From Actinomadura kijaniata NBRC 14229 (lineage in GTDB: Bacteria > Actinomycetota > Actinomycetes > Streptosporangiales > Streptosporangiaceae): a stretch of 64,000 bases of DNA. Below are positions 17,332 through 26,937 of this stretch, piece after piece; the first letter of the stretch is position 1; each line of letters starts with the position of its first letter. Under the pieces are notes generated by a model. That model did not search any database, was not told the origin of the DNA, and was given only the letters and a program-made list of their open reading frames with translations. The stretch lies in the NCBI RefSeq assembly GCF_001552175.1, contig NZ_BCQR01000008.1, positions 1-64,000 of the forward strand, read 5' to 3'. Position numbers and translations under genes: made by a program.

Positions 17332-18756
17332 ATGGGAAGGCCTCACACGGTGCCCCGGCACGCCAAGGGCCGGACGCGGACGGGCGATCCGCGTCCCCGG
17401 GCCGACACCGACCTGGGCGCCGCGGGGAAACTGGGGCTCCCCCAGTCCACCGCCCTGGTGGTGGGCAACATCGTGGGCACCGGCATCTTCCTGCTGCCGG
17501 CCTCGCTCGCGGCGATCGGCACCATCAGCTTCCCGGTGATGGTCGGCACCACCCTCGGCGCCATCGCGCTGGCGCTGGTCTTCGGGAAACTGGGCGCGCG
17601 CATTCCGACGTCCGGCGGCCCCTACGCCTACGCCCGCAACGCGTTCGGCGAATTCATGGGTTTCTGGAGCGCCTGGTCGTTCTGGCTGACCGCCTGGGGC
17701 GGCAACGCGGGAATCGCGGTCGCCTGGGTCGGCTACGTCAACCATTTCCTGCACTGGGACAGCACCGCCGGGAAAACGGCCATCGGCCTGGTCGGCGTCT
17801 GGATTCCCGTGCTGATCAACCTCACCGGCGTGCGGAACATCGGGCTGTTCCAGACCGTCACCACCGTGCTGAAGTTCGTGCCGCTCATCTTCGTCGCCAT
17901 CGTCGGCCTGTTCTTCGTCCGGTCCGAGAACTTCGGCCCGTTCAACGCCACCGGCGGCTCGGCCTGGAGCGCCGTCGCCCTCGCCCTCGGCCTCATCCTG
18001 TTCATCTACTCCGGCATGGAGTCGGTGACGATCGTCGCCGAGCGCGTCAAGGACCCCGCGAAGAACGTCGGCCGGGCCAGCGTCTCCGGCGTGCTCGCCT
18101 GCGGGATCCTGTACATCCTCGCCACCGTGGCGGTCTTCGGCACGGTGCCGCACGGCGAGCTGGCCAGGTCCACCGCCCCGTTCGCCGACTCGCTGAACAA
18201 CATGTTCGGCGGGACCTGGACCGGCCACGCCATGGCCGTCTGCGCGATCATCTCCGGCATCGGCGCCCTCAACGGCTGGACCATGCTCGTCGCCGAGATG
18301 CCGATGGCCGCCGCCCGCGACGGCCTGTTCCCCGCCGCCTTCGCCCGCCTGTCCCGGCGGGGGGCGCCGGTCACCGGGATCCTGGTCGGCGCGGTGCTGA
18401 CCACGCTGATGCTGGTGTTCGCCTACCTGTCGGAGAACACCTTCAACACGATCCTGCTGTTCGCGTCCTTCACCACCGCGATCCCGTACTTCTTCTCCGC
18501 CGCCGCCCAGCTGTTCTGGCTGGTCACCGGGGGCCGCACGGTCAGCCGGGCGCGGATGGCCAAGGACCTGACGGTGGCGGTCGTCGCCCTGGTCTTCTCC
18601 TTCGCCATCGTCTACGCCTCCGGCGAGCAGGCCGTCATGCTCGGCATCCTCGCGATGCTGGTCGGCGTCCCGGTCTTCATCTGGGCCAAGGCCAGGCGCG
18701 GCGAGTACGGCAGCCGCGACCGGCAGCCCGCCCTGCCCGCCGGACCCGGCGGCTGA
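17332..18756 (+). CDS. arcD: APC-family arginine/ornithine-type antiporter (arcD1)
   Basis: A 474-residue, 12-helix amino acid transporter of the AdiC/ArcD-like APC group, with the helix-1 motif GNIVGTGIFLLP and helix-6 GLILFIYSGMESVT. Position directly before arcA-arcB-arcC suggests arginine uptake in exchange for ornithine; that is inference from context, since AdiC-like proteins can also exchange agmatine. The ATG has a GGGGGGACGAGA site. A close paralogue (24635-26080) sits at the other end of the island; both share LKFVPL, VGLFFVR and FGPF blocks. Confidence 0.82.
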   Translation: MGRPHTVPRHAKGRTRTGDPRPRADTDLGAAGKLGLPQSTALVVGNIVGTGIFLLPASLAAIGTISFPVMVGTTLGAIALALVFGKLGARIPTSGGPYAYARNAFGEFMGFWSAWSFWLTAWGGNAGIAVAWVGYVNHFLHWDSTAGKTAIGLVGVWIPVLINLTGVRNIGLFQTVTTVLKFVPLIFVAIVGLFFVRSENFGPFNATGGSAWSAVALALGLILFIYSGMESVTIVAERVKDPAKNVGRASVSGVLACGILYILATVAVFGTVPHGELARSTAPFADSLNNMFGGTWTGHAMAVCAIISGIGALNGWTMLVAEMPMAAARDGLFPAAFARLSRRGAPVTGILVGAVLTTLMLVFAYLSENTFNTILLFASFTTAIPYFFSAAAQLFWLVTGGRTVSRARMAKDLTVAVVALVFSFAIVYASGEQAVMLGILAMLVGVPVFIWAKARRGEYGSRDRQPALPAGPGG

Positions 18757-18774
18757 GACGCCCGCGCCGCCCGG

Positions 18775-18819
18775 CCGCCGCCCCGCCCACCGCCGCCCCG
18801 CCCACCGCCGCACCACCCA
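18775..18819 (+). repeat. three tandem 15-bp repeats upstream of arcA
   Basis: CCGCCGCCCCGCCCA occurs at 18775-18789 and 18790-18804, followed by a diverged copy at 18805-18819. The repeats are cytosine-rich on the coding strand and lie between arcD1 and the GGAGGT ribosome site of arcA. They are too short to encode anything and may be replication slippage. Confidence 0.8.
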
Positions 18820-18841
18820 CTGCCCTACGAGGAGGTAGGCC

Positions 18842-20083
18842 ATGTCCTTCCATGTCGACTCCGAGGTCGGCCGACTGCGCCAGGTCCTGCTGCACAGGCC
18901 GGAGCTGTCCCTGAAGCGGCTCACCCCGTCCAACGCCGCCGACCTGCTGTTCGACGACGTGCTGTGGGTGCAGCGGGCCGGGGAGGAGCACGAGGAGTTC
19001 CAGCGGGTCCTGCGCGACCGCGGCGTGCGGGTCCACCTGCTGCTGGACCTGCTGCGCGAGACCATCGAGATCCCCGAGGCCAAGAAGCACATCCTCGACC
19101 ACGCGGTCGACCCCAAGTGGTTCGGCCCGCTGGCCACCGACGCGATCCGCAACGCCTTCGACGCCATGCAGCGCGAGGAGCTGGGGTCGTTCCTGATCGG
19201 CGGCATCACCAAGCGCGAGCTGCTGGAGCGCATGGAGGAGCCCAAGTCGATCGCCTTCCACTCCCTCGGCCTCGACGACTTCGTCCTGCCGCCGCTGCCC
19301 AACCACCTGTTCACCCGGGACACCTCCTGCTGGATCTACGACGGGGTGTCGGTCAACGCCATGCGCAAGAAGGCCCGCATGCGCGAGACCGTGAACTACG
19401 AGGCCGTCTACCGGTGGCACCCGCTGTTCGCCGACGGCTACGACGCCCCCGACTCCGGCGGCTTCAACGTCTGGAACCAGGGCACCGCCATGGCCCCCGC
19501 CACCATCGAGGGCGGCGACGTGCTCGTCATCGGCAAGGGCGCGGTGCTGGTCGGCATGAGCGAGCGCACCCAGCCCCAGGCGGTGGAGATGCTGGCCAAG
19601 TCGCTGTTCGCGCAGGGCTCGGCCCGGCGGATCGTGGCGCTGCGGATGCCGCAGAAGCGCGCGTTCATGCACCTGGACACCGTGATGACCATGGTCGACC
19701 ACGGCACGTTCACCAAGTACGCCGGCATGGGCATGCTCCCGTCGTTCACCGTCGAGCCCGGCGACAACGAGAAGGAGCTGAAGCTCACCGACCACGCCCC
19801 CGAGGACATGCACCGGGCGATCGCGGCGGCCCTGGACCTGGACGACATCAGGGTCCTCACCGCCACCCAGGACGTGTTCGCCGCCGAGCGCGAGCAGTGG
19901 GACGACGGCTCCAACGTGCTGGCCGTCGAGCCCGGCGTCGTCATCGCCTACGAGCGCAACACCACCACCAACAACCACCTGCGCGCCAACGGCGTCGAGG
20001 TGCTGACCATCCGGGGCAGCGAGCTCGGCCGCGGCCGCGGCGGGCCCCGCTGCATGAGCTGCCCGCTGGAGCGGGACGCCTGA
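18842..20083 (+). CDS. arcA: arginine deiminase
   Basis: Hydrolyses arginine to citrulline and ammonia, step one of the arginine deiminase pathway. The 413-residue protein has the expected landmarks: FTRDTS, EGGDVL, HLDT (catalytic His region), [16 protein letters not shown] and the C-terminal RCMSCP with nucleophile Cys404. A GGAGGT ribosome site precedes the ATG. It is followed by arcB and arcC on the same strand, so the complete pathway is present. It differs from peptidyl-arginine or agmatine deiminases by this C-terminal CMSCP arrangement. Confidence 0.95.
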   Translation: MSFHVDSEVGRLRQVLLHRPELSLKRLTPSNAADLLFDDVLWVQRAGEEHEEFQRVLRDRGVRVHLLLDLLRETIEIPEAKKHILDHAVDPKWFGPLATDAIRNAFDAMQREELGSFLIGGITKRELLERMEEPKSIAFHSLGLDDFVLPPLPNHLFTRDTSCWIYDGVSVNAMRKKARMRETVNYEAVYRWHPLFADGYDAPDSGGFNVWNQGTAMAPATIEGGDVLVIGKGAVLVGMSERTQPQAVEMLAKSLFAQGSARRIVALRMPQKRAFMHLDTVMTMVDHGTFTKYAGMGMLPSFTVEPGDNEKELKLTDHAPEDMHRAIAAALDLDDIRVLTATQDVFAAEREQWDDGSNVLAVEPGVVIAYERNTTTNNHLRANGVEVLTIRGSELGRGRGGPRCMSCPLERDA

Positions 20084-20135
20084 CCGGCCGCCCCGGACCG
20101 GCGCCCGCGACGACTTCCAAGGAGACGAGACGACC

Positions 20136-21137
20136 ATGGCGTTCAACCTGCGCGGCCGCAGCTTCCTCAAGGAGCTGGACTTCACCCCCAGGGAGTTCCG
20201 CTTCCTGATCGACCTGGCCGCGGACCTGAAGCGCGCCAAGTACACCGGCACCGAGCGGCAGCACCTGCGGGGCAGGAACATCGCCCTGATCTTCGAGAAG
20301 ACCTCCACCCGCACCCGCTGCGCGTTCGAGGTCGCCGCCCACGACCAGGGCGCCCACGTCACCTACCTCGACCCCGGCGGCTCGCAGATCGGCCACAAGG
20401 AGTCGATGAAGGACACCGCGCGCGTGCTGGGCCGCATGTTCGACGGCATCGAGTACCGGGGCTCCGAGCAGCGGCTGGTGGAGGAGCTGGCCGAGCACGC
20501 GGGCGTGCCGGTCTGGAACGGCCTGACCGACGAGTGGCACCCCACCCAGATGCTCGCCGACGCGCTCACCATGCGCGAGCACCGCGACCGCCCGTTCAAC
20601 CAGATCACGTTCGCCTACCTCGGCGACGCCCGCAACAACATGGGCCACTCCTACGTGGCGATGGGCGCGCTGCTCGGCATGAACGTGCGGATCGTGGCGC
20701 CGAGATCGCTGTGGCCCGACGCGGACATGGTCGTCAAGCCCGCCCGGGAGGTCGCCCACCGGACCGGCGCGACCATCACCATCACCGAGGACGTCACCGA
20801 GGGCGTCCAGGGGGCCGACTTCGTGCTCACCGACGTGTGGGTCTCCATGGGGGAGCCCAAGGAGGTCTGGGACGAGCGCATCCGCCTGCTGCGGCCCTAC
20901 CAGGTCAACGCCGACGTCATGAAGGCCACCGGCAACCCGGACGCGAAGTTCATGCACTGCCTGCCGGCGTTCCACGACCGCCACACCGCCGTCGGCGAGG
21001 ACATCTACCAGAAGACCGGCATGGAGGCCCTGGAGGTCACCGACGAGGTCTTCGAGTCCGACGCCTCGATCGTCTTCGACGAGGCCGAGAACCGCGTGCA
21101 CACCATCAAGGCCGTCATGGTCGCCACGCTCGGCTGA
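20136..21137 (+). CDS. arcB: ornithine carbamoyltransferase (catabolic)
   Basis: Converts citrulline and phosphate to ornithine and carbamoyl phosphate in the arginine deiminase pathway. The 333-residue protein carries the carbamoyl phosphate motif STRTR (57-61), WHPTQ, and the ornithine-side MHCLP. Location between arcA and arcC marks it as the catabolic enzyme, not biosynthetic ArgF; length over 330 residues fits too. An AAGGAG ribosome site precedes the ATG. Confidence 0.95.
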   Translation: MAFNLRGRSFLKELDFTPREFRFLIDLAADLKRAKYTGTERQHLRGRNIALIFEKTSTRTRCAFEVAAHDQGAHVTYLDPGGSQIGHKESMKDTARVLGRMFDGIEYRGSEQRLVEELAEHAGVPVWNGLTDEWHPTQMLADALTMREHRDRPFNQITFAYLGDARNNMGHSYVAMGALLGMNVRIVAPRSLWPDADMVVKPAREVAHRTGATITITEDVTEGVQGADFVLTDVWVSMGEPKEVWDERIRLLRPYQVNADVMKATGNPDAKFMHCLPAFHDRHTAVGEDIYQKTGMEALEVTDEVFESDASIVFDEAENRVHTIKAVMVATLG

Positions 21138-21175
21138 GCGCGCGCACGGCGACACGAACCGGGGGGACGAGACAC

Positions 21176-22111
21176 ATGCGCGTCGTAGTGGCGCTCGGCG
21201 GCAACGCGCTGATGCGGCGCGGCGAACGGCCCGACGCCCTCACCCAGCGGACCAACGTGGCGACGGCCGTCAAGTCGCTGGCGCCGCTGGCCGAACGGCA
21301 CGAACTGATCATCACGCACGGCAACGGCCCGCAGGTCGGGGTGCTGGCCCTGGAGAGCGTCAACGACCCCAACCTGTCCCGGCCCTACCCGCTGGACACC
21401 ATCGGCGCCGAGACCCAGGGCATGATCGGGTACTGGATGCTCCAGGCCCTGCAGAACGCCCTGCCCGGCCGCCAGGTCATGGCGATGATCAACCAGACGC
21501 TGGTGTCGGCGGTGGACCCGGCCTTCGACGAGCCGACCAAGTTCGTCGGCCAGGTCTACACCCGGGAGGAGGCCGAGAAGTACGCCCGGGAGTACGGCTG
21601 GACCGTCAAGCCCGACGGCGACCACTGGCGGCGGGTGGTGCCCTCGCCCGCGCCGCAGCGGGTCATCGAGACCCGGCTGATCCGCACGCTGGTCCGCAAC
21701 GGCACCGTCGTGGTCTGCGCGGGCGGCGGCGGCGTCCCCGTCGTCCGCAACGACCGGGGGCAGCTGGAGGGCGTCGAGGCGGTGATCGACAAGGACCTGA
21801 CCGCGTCGATGCTGGCCGAGACCCTGGAGGCGGACGCCTTCCTCATCCTCACCGACGTGCCGCGCGTGATGCGGCACTTCGGCACCCCGCAGCAGGAGGA
21901 GATCTTCCACACCACGCCCTGGGAGCTGCGCTCGGAGGACTTCCCGGCCGGGTCGATGGGCCCCAAGGTCGAGGCGGTGGCCGGGTTCGTGGAGCGCACC
22001 GGCGACATGGCCGCGATCGGGCGGCTGGACCAGTGCCACCGGATCCTGGAGGGCGAGGCCGGCACGATCGTCACCCCGAACGCGACCTGGCCGCTGGCCA
22101 GCACTCTGTGA
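21176..22111 (+). CDS. arcC: carbamate kinase
   Basis: Uses carbamoyl phosphate to make ATP from ADP, the energy-yielding step of the pathway. The 311-residue amino acid kinase-fold protein begins with VVALGGNAL and has THGNGPQVG, AGGGGVPV, VIDKDL and TDV motifs typical of ArcC. The ATG at 21176 follows a GGGGGGACGAG stretch. It ends the core arcDABC set; a 183-bp gap then leads to a second transporter. Confidence 0.95.
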   Translation: MRVVVALGGNALMRRGERPDALTQRTNVATAVKSLAPLAERHELIITHGNGPQVGVLALESVNDPNLSRPYPLDTIGAETQGMIGYWMLQALQNALPGRQVMAMINQTLVSAVDPAFDEPTKFVGQVYTREEAEKYAREYGWTVKPDGDHWRRVVPSPAPQRVIETRLIRTLVRNGTVVVCAGGGGVPVVRNDRGQLEGVEAVIDKDLTASMLAETLEADAFLILTDVPRVMRHFGTPQQEEIFHTTPWELRSEDFPAGSMGPKVEAVAGFVERTGDMAAIGRLDQCHRILEGEAGTIVTPNATWPLASTL

Positions 22112-22294
22112 TCTTCCTCCGAATCCTCACTGACCTGCGTCATCGGGACGGAAGCGGGTAGGCGGTGCTGGGAAACTGGGAACGCCGACCGGCGCGCGGA
22201 CCCGCAGGGCCTCCGCCCGCCGGTCGCCGCCGTCTCCGGCGGAGCCCAGGGACCCGCCACAACCGAACCCACCAACGGAAACGGGGTAACAGCC

Positions 22295-23746
22295 GTGCAG
22301 GCAGGCTCGTCATCGGTGTCACTGCTGCAAAGCCTGACCCGGAGGAAACCGGCCGAGCGGATCGCCGCCGAGGGCGGTCACGGCGAGGGCGGCGAGCTGA
22401 AGCGGACGATGGGCCTGCTCCAGCTCACGCTGTTCAGCGTCGGCGCCACCCTGGGCACCGGCATCTTCTTCGTGCTGGGCGAGGCGGTCCCGGTGGCGGG
22501 GCCGGCGGCCGTGCTGGGCTTCGTGCTGGCCGCGGTCACCGCCCTGTTCTCAGCGCTGTCCTACGCCGAGCTGGCCGGGACCATCCCGGTGTCGGGCTCG
22601 TCCTACTCCTACGCCTACGCCACCATGGGCGAGCTGGTCGCCTGGGTCTGCGGCTGGTGCCTGCTGCTGGAGTACGCGGTGTCGGTGTCGGCGGTCGCCT
22701 CCAGCTGGGGCGGCTACCTCAACAGCTTCCTGGAGTCGGCGTTCGGCTCCCGGCTGCCCGCCGCGATCAGCGCCTCGCCGGGCAGCGAGGGCGGCATGGT
22801 CAACCTGCCCGCCGTCCTGATCGTCTTCCTGGTCACCCTGCTGCTGCTGCGCGGCGCGTCCGAGTCGGCCACCGCCAACACGATCATGGTGTTCCTGAAG
22901 GTCGCGGTGCTGGCGTTCTTCTGCGTGATCGCCTTCACCGCGTTCCGCACCGGCAACTTCGCCGACTTCGCGCCGATGGGCGCGGCCGGGATCGCCGCCG
23001 CCGGATCGAAGGTGTTCTTCTCCTACATCGGCTTCGACGCCGCCTCCACCGCCGGGGAGGAGGCCAAGAACCCCAAGCGGGACCTGCCGCTGGCGATCCT
23101 GCTGTCGCTGGCCATCGTCACCGCCGTCTACGTCGTCGTCGGCCTGGCGGCGGTCGGCGCGCTGGCCTGGCGGGAGTTCGACTCCGAGACCTCCCTGGCC
23201 GACGTGCTGAACGCCGCCACCGGCGGCACCACCTGGCCCGCGCTGGTCCTGTCGTTCGGCGTGGTGATCTCCATGGGCACCGTGGTGCTGACGGTGCTGT
23301 ATGGGCAGACCCGCATCCTGTTCGCCATGTCCCGCGACGGCCTGGTGCCCCGGGTGTTCCAGAGGGTCAGCCGCGGCTCGGTCCCGGTCGCCAACACCGT
23401 CATCGTGTCGACGTTCGTGGCGCTGCTGGCGGCCGTCGTCCCGCTGGGCCAGCTCGCCGAGGCCACCAGCATCGGCACCCTGTTCGCGTTCGCGCTGGTC
23501 AACGTCGGCGTCATCGTGCTGCGCCGCACCAGCCCCGACCTCGAACGCAGCTTCCGCGTCCCGCTGTTCCCGCTCACCCCGGTCCTCGGCGTGCTGTTCT
23601 GCATCGGCCTCATGGTGGGCCTGGACGGCATCACCTGGGTCGTCTTCCTCATCTGGACGGCGTTCGGGCTCGCCGTCTACTTCGCCTACGGCCGCCGCCA
23701 CTCCGTGCTGGGGCGGACCGCGTCCACCGCCAAGGAGGTGTCATGA
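22295..23746 (+). CDS. cationic amino acid permease (CAT-type APC transporter)
   Basis: A 483-residue membrane protein with about 12-14 hydrophobic segments. It has the CAT-family opening (RTMGLLQLTLFSVGATLGTGIFF) and FFSYIGFDAASTAGEEAKNPKRDLP, a conserved block of YfnA/CAT proteins. In this setting it likely imports arginine or ornithine. It belongs to a different APC subgroup from the two ArcD-like proteins of the island. The start is GTG with a GGGGTAA site upstream. It overlaps the Usp gene by an ATGA. Confidence 0.85.
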   Translation: MQAGSSSVSLLQSLTRRKPAERIAAEGGHGEGGELKRTMGLLQLTLFSVGATLGTGIFFVLGEAVPVAGPAAVLGFVLAAVTALFSALSYAELAGTIPVSGSSYSYAYATMGELVAWVCGWCLLLEYAVSVSAVASSWGGYLNSFLESAFGSRLPAAISASPGSEGGMVNLPAVLIVFLVTLLLLRGASESATANTIMVFLKVAVLAFFCVIAFTAFRTGNFADFAPMGAAGIAAAGSKVFFSYIGFDAASTAGEEAKNPKRDLPLAILLSLAIVTAVYVVVGLAAVGALAWREFDSETSLADVLNAATGGTTWPALVLSFGVVISMGTVVLTVLYGQTRILFAMSRDGLVPRVFQRVSRGSVPVANTVIVSTFVALLAAVVPLGQLAEATSIGTLFAFALVNVGVIVLRRTSPDLERSFRVPLFPLTPVLGVLFCIGLMVGLDGITWVVFLIWTAFGLAVYFAYGRRHSVLGRTASTAKEVS

Positions 23747-24651
23747 GCGACCTGCGCGTCCTCGTCGGCTACTCGCCCGACGACCGCGGCGACGACGCCC
23801 TCGCGCTGGCGAGCCTCGTCGCGCGCGCCGCGAAGGTGCCGCTGACCGTCGCCAACGTCCACCCGCCCGCCTGGCCCTCGCGCGGCCCCGGCGCCGTGGA
23901 CACCGAGTGGGTGGCCTACCTGCGCGAGCAGTCCGCCGCCGCGCTCCGGCAGGCGGAGGAGCGGATCGCCGGGCTGAAGGTCCCCGGGAAGGACGTCGAG
24001 TTCCGGATGCACGCCCACCGGGGCAGCGGGCGCGGCCTGATCGACGTGGCGAGGCAGGTCGAGGCCGACCTGATCGTCATCGGCTCCGCGCCGCGCGGAC
24101 GCCGCGACCGCATCGCCATCGGCAGCACCGCCGACCAGCTGCTGCACGGCTCGCCGGTGCCGGTCATGCTCGCCCCGCGCGGCTACGCCGACAGCGCGCC
24201 CGGCGCGTTCGAACGGCTCACCGTCGCCTACTGGCGCCGCCGCGACGTCGAGGCGCCGCTCCAGGTGGCGGCCCGCATCGCCACCTCGCTGGGGCTACCG
24301 GTGCGGCTGGTCACCCTGGTGCTGCGCCCGCCGGGCCTGCCCGCCCGCTTCCTCGGCGCCGACGACGTCGTGCAGCGCCAGTACGAGCAGGCCGAGAAGG
24401 ATCTGGCGCACGCCGCCGGGCTGCTCGCCCCGCACATGGAGGTGACCACCGAGGCCGTGCAGGGCGCCGGGATCGCCAAGACCCTCGGCACCGTCGACAT
24501 GCGGCCCGGCGAGGTGCTGGCGCTGATGTCCAGCCACCAGGGCCCGCTGCGCAAGGTGTTCCTGGGCGAGAGCTCCGGCAAGATCCTGCGCGCCGCGCCC
24601 TGCCCCGTCGTGGTGCTGCCACGCGGAAGCGTCCGTGGCCGCACCCGCTGA
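23743..24651 (+). CDS. tandem-domain universal stress protein
   Basis: A 302-residue protein with two UspA domains (about 1-147 and 155-302). The first keeps a nucleotide-loop pattern (IGSAPRGRRDRIAIGSTADQ). In the second the equivalent GS is GE (FLGESSGKIL), so ATP binding may be lost there. Fusion to an amino acid permease gene by ATGA overlap suggests it regulates or accompanies the transporter, as seen for CAT-Usp pairs. Usp proteins in actinobacteria respond to hypoxia and stress, matching a fermentative arginine pathway. Confidence 0.85.
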   Translation: MSDLRVLVGYSPDDRGDDALALASLVARAAKVPLTVANVHPPAWPSRGPGAVDTEWVAYLREQSAAALRQAEERIAGLKVPGKDVEFRMHAHRGSGRGLIDVARQVEADLIVIGSAPRGRRDRIAIGSTADQLLHGSPVPVMLAPRGYADSAPGAFERLTVAYWRRRDVEAPLQVAARIATSLGLPVRLVTLVLRPPGLPARFLGADDVVQRQYEQAEKDLAHAAGLLAPHMEVTTEAVQGAGIAKTLGTVDMRPGEVLALMSSHQGPLRKVFLGESSGKILRAAPCPVVVLPRGSVRGRTR

Positions 24652-26080
24652 CACCGGACCCGCCGGCGGAGACCGGCCCGGGGCCCGCGCCGCGCGGCGC
24701 GGAGGGCTCGGGCCGCTCGCCGCCACCGCCCTGGTGATGGGCAACGTCATCGGGGTCGGCGTCTTCCAGCTGCCCGCCGCCGTCGCCGGGTACGGCACCG
24801 TCGGCATCCTGGCGTTCGCCGTGGTCAGCGTGTGCTCGCTGCTGCTGGCGGTGGTGTTCGGGTGGCTCGGTCAGCGGATGCCGCACACCGGCGGCCCCTA
24901 CGTCTACGCGCGCGAGGCGTTCGGCGAGCTCGCCGGGTTCCTCACCGCCTGGTCGTACTGGATCACCGCGTGGGCCAGCAACGCCGCCCTGGTCGTGGCC
25001 TGGGCGGGCTATGTGAACGTGCTGGTCCCGCTGCGCGGCACCGGCCCCGCCCTGGCCGTCACCGTCGGCGCGCTGTGGCTGGCGGTCGTGTGCAACCTGG
25101 CCGGGGCGCGCGGCGCGGGCGCGGTCGCCGTCGTCACCACCGTCCTGAAGTTCGTGCCGCTGGTGCTGGTCGCCGTCGTCGGGCTGTTCTTCGTCCGGGC
25201 CGACAACTTCGGGCCGTTCACGACCGGGCAGGGCGGCTCGGCGGTCGGCGCGCTGACCGCGGCGGGCGCGGTGCTGATGTTCAGCTTCCTCGGCGTGGAG
25301 TCGGCCGCCGTCGCCGCCGGGGAGGTCGAGAACCCGCGCCGCACCATCATGCGCGCCACCGTCGCGGGCACCCTGGCCGCCGCGCTGGTCTACCTGCTCG
25401 GCACCGTCGCGGTGTTCGGGCTGGTGCCGCACGAGCGGCTGGTGCACTCCACCGCGCCCTACGCCGACGCCGTCCGCGCCATCTTCGGCGGGGGGATCCC
25501 CGGCGGGGGAGAGGCCGCCGGGATGCTGATGGCGGCCGCCGCCGTGGTCTCCGGCGCGGGCACCCTGGTCGGCTGGACCCTGATCAGCGCGCAGATGCCC
25601 TACGCCGCCGCGCGCGACGGGCTGTTCCCGGCGGTGTTCGCCCGCCGCAACGGCCGCGGCGTGCCGTGGATCGGGGTGGTGGCCTCCGGGGCCCTGGCCT
25701 CGCTGATCACGCTCGCCAACTACACCGGCGGGCTGCGGGCCGCGTTCACCGCGCTGGCGCTGCTGACCACGTTCACCGCCGCGATCCCGTACGTGTTCTC
25801 GGCCGCGGCGCAACTGCTGTGGCTGCTGACCGACCGGGAGCCGCGGGGGACGCCGGTGGCGCCCGCCCGGCTCGGCCGCGATCTGGCCGTCACGCTGGTC
25901 GCGGTGGCGTTCACGTTCTGGCTGGTCGCCGGGGCCGGATACGCGGCGGTGTACCAGGGGGTGCTGCTGTTGCTGGCGGGAATTCCGGTGTATGTGTGGA
26001 TGCGCTGGCACGGTGCCCGGAATGGGATGGGAAACGGCGCCGTTGACGCTTCGGGGGAGACGAAACCGCAGGTTAGGTAA
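24635..26080 (+). CDS. APC-family arginine/ornithine-type antiporter (arcD2)
   Basis: A 481-residue APC transporter, paralogous to arcD1 at the island's start. Both share the helix-1 region GNVIGVGVFQLP/GNIVGTGIFLLP and LKFVPL-VGLFFVR-NFGPF. The GTG start lies 17 bp inside the Usp gene. A G/R-rich N-terminal tail of about 25 residues precedes helix 1. Its TAA stop lies inside the iron box that precedes sufR. It is either a second arginine/ornithine exchanger or one for a related amine; the sequence does not decide. Confidence 0.8.
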   Translation: MAAPADTGPAGGDRPGARAARRGGLGPLAATALVMGNVIGVGVFQLPAAVAGYGTVGILAFAVVSVCSLLLAVVFGWLGQRMPHTGGPYVYAREAFGELAGFLTAWSYWITAWASNAALVVAWAGYVNVLVPLRGTGPALAVTVGALWLAVVCNLAGARGAGAVAVVTTVLKFVPLVLVAVVGLFFVRADNFGPFTTGQGGSAVGALTAAGAVLMFSFLGVESAAVAAGEVENPRRTIMRATVAGTLAAALVYLLGTVAVFGLVPHERLVHSTAPYADAVRAIFGGGIPGGGEAAGMLMAAAAVVSGAGTLVGWTLISAQMPYAAARDGLFPAVFARRNGRGVPWIGVVASGALASLITLANYTGGLRAAFTALALLTTFTAAIPYVFSAAAQLLWLLTDREPRGTPVAPARLGRDLAVTLVAVAFTFWLVAGAGYAAVYQGVLLLLAGIPVYVWMRWHGARNGMGNGAVDASGETKPQVR

Positions 26081-26091
26081 GGCTTACCTGC
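26073..26091 (+). promoter_or_regulatory. IdeR/DmdR-type iron box upstream of sufR
   Basis: TTAGGTAAGGCTTACCTGC matches the classic DtxR/IdeR box TTAGGTTAGGCTAACCTAA at 15 of 19 positions. Its core AGGTAAG-G-CTTACCT is a perfect inverted repeat (26075-26089). It overlaps the arcD2 stop codon and lies 60 bp before the sufR start. Ferrous-iron-loaded DtxR-family protein would bind here and likely repress the suf operon when iron is plentiful. Confidence 0.78.
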
Positions 26092-26115
26092 GTGAGGTAC
26101 GACATCGTCATTCGG

Positions 26116-26145
26116 TTGGTGGCCGGGAAGGAATTACGGCACACT
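26116..26145 (+). promoter_or_regulatory. possible suf operon promoter
   Basis: TTGGTG (26116-26121) and CACACT (26140-26145) are separated by 18 bp, and CACACT lies 6 nt before the GTG of sufR. Both hexamers match consensus only in part. If right, the sufR message is leaderless. Confidence 0.35.
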
Positions 26146-26151
26146 GATGTT

Positions 26152-26937
26152 GTGAAAAACGTGAGCGAGAATCCGACGCGTGCCACCGCCGCCCCCGCGC
26201 GGCCGGTCGGCCTGCCGTCGGTCGCCGGCCAGGGCGAGCGGGACACCCGCGCGCGCGTGGCCCGGCTCATTCTCGAACACGGTCCGATCACCGCCTCCGC
26301 GCTGGGCGACCGCGTCGGGCTGACCCCCGCCGCGATCCGCCGCCACCTGGACGCCCTGCTCGCCGAGGGCATGATCGAGGTGCGACGGGCCCGGCCGCAG
26401 GCCCAGCGGGGCCGAGGCCGTCCGGCCAAGTGGTTCGCCATCACCGACGCCGGGCGCAGCGCCTTCGTGCACGCCTACGACGACCTGGCGACCAGCGCCC
26501 TGCGCTTCCTGGCCGAGACGGCAGGGGAGCAGGCGGTCGCCGAGTTCGCCCGGCGCCAGATCGCCGACCTCGAACGCCGCTACCATCCGGTCGTCCAGGC
26601 GGCCCCGCCCCACCAGCGGGTCCGTACCCTGGCCGAGGCCCTGTCCGGCGACGGCTACGCGGCCGCCGCCGCCAAGGCCCCCCAGCCGGGCGGCGGCGAA
26701 CAGCTGTGCCAGCACCACTGCCCGGTCGCGCACGTGGCCGCGGAGTTCCCGCAGCTGTGCGAGGCCGAGACCGAGGCGTTCAGCCGGCTGCTGGGACTCC
26801 CCGTCCAGCGGCTGGCCACGATCGCGCACGGCGACGGCATCTGCACCACCCACGTCAGCTCGCGTTCCCTGTGCGAGGGGCACGCGGCCGACGGTCAGAA
26901 CACTGATGACGAGGAGTCCGGGAGGACCTCCCTATGA
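26152..26937 (+). CDS. sufR: Fe-S cluster-binding repressor of the suf operon
   Basis: A DeoR/ArsR-like winged-helix regulator of 261 residues that normally represses suf when it carries an Fe-S cluster. The HTH spans about 35-80 ([21 protein letters not shown]). The C-terminal half has Cys186, Cys190, Cys203 and Cys231, matching the cluster-binding cysteines of actinobacterial SufR. The GTG at 26152 is chosen; another GTG at 26161 is possible. The stop overlaps the sufB start as ATGA, so it is the first gene of the operon. Confidence 0.92.
   Translation: MKNVSENPTRATAAPARPVGLPSVAGQGERDTRARVARLILEHGPITASALGDRVGLTPAAIRRHLDALLAEGMIEVRRARPQAQRGRGRPAKWFAITDAGRSAFVHAYDDLATSALRFLAETAGEQAVAEFARRQIADLERRYHPVVQAAPPHQRVRTLAEALSGDGYAAAAAKAPQPGGGEQLCQHHCPVAHVAAEFPQLCEAETEAFSRLLGLPVQRLATIAHGDGICTTHVSSRSLCEGHAADGQNTDDEESGRTSL

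Noticed and set aside
17332-26080. Horizontal transfer of the arc island from a low-G+C donor
   Set aside because: Its G+C and codon use look like the neighbours, so any insertion was from a similar genome or is old.
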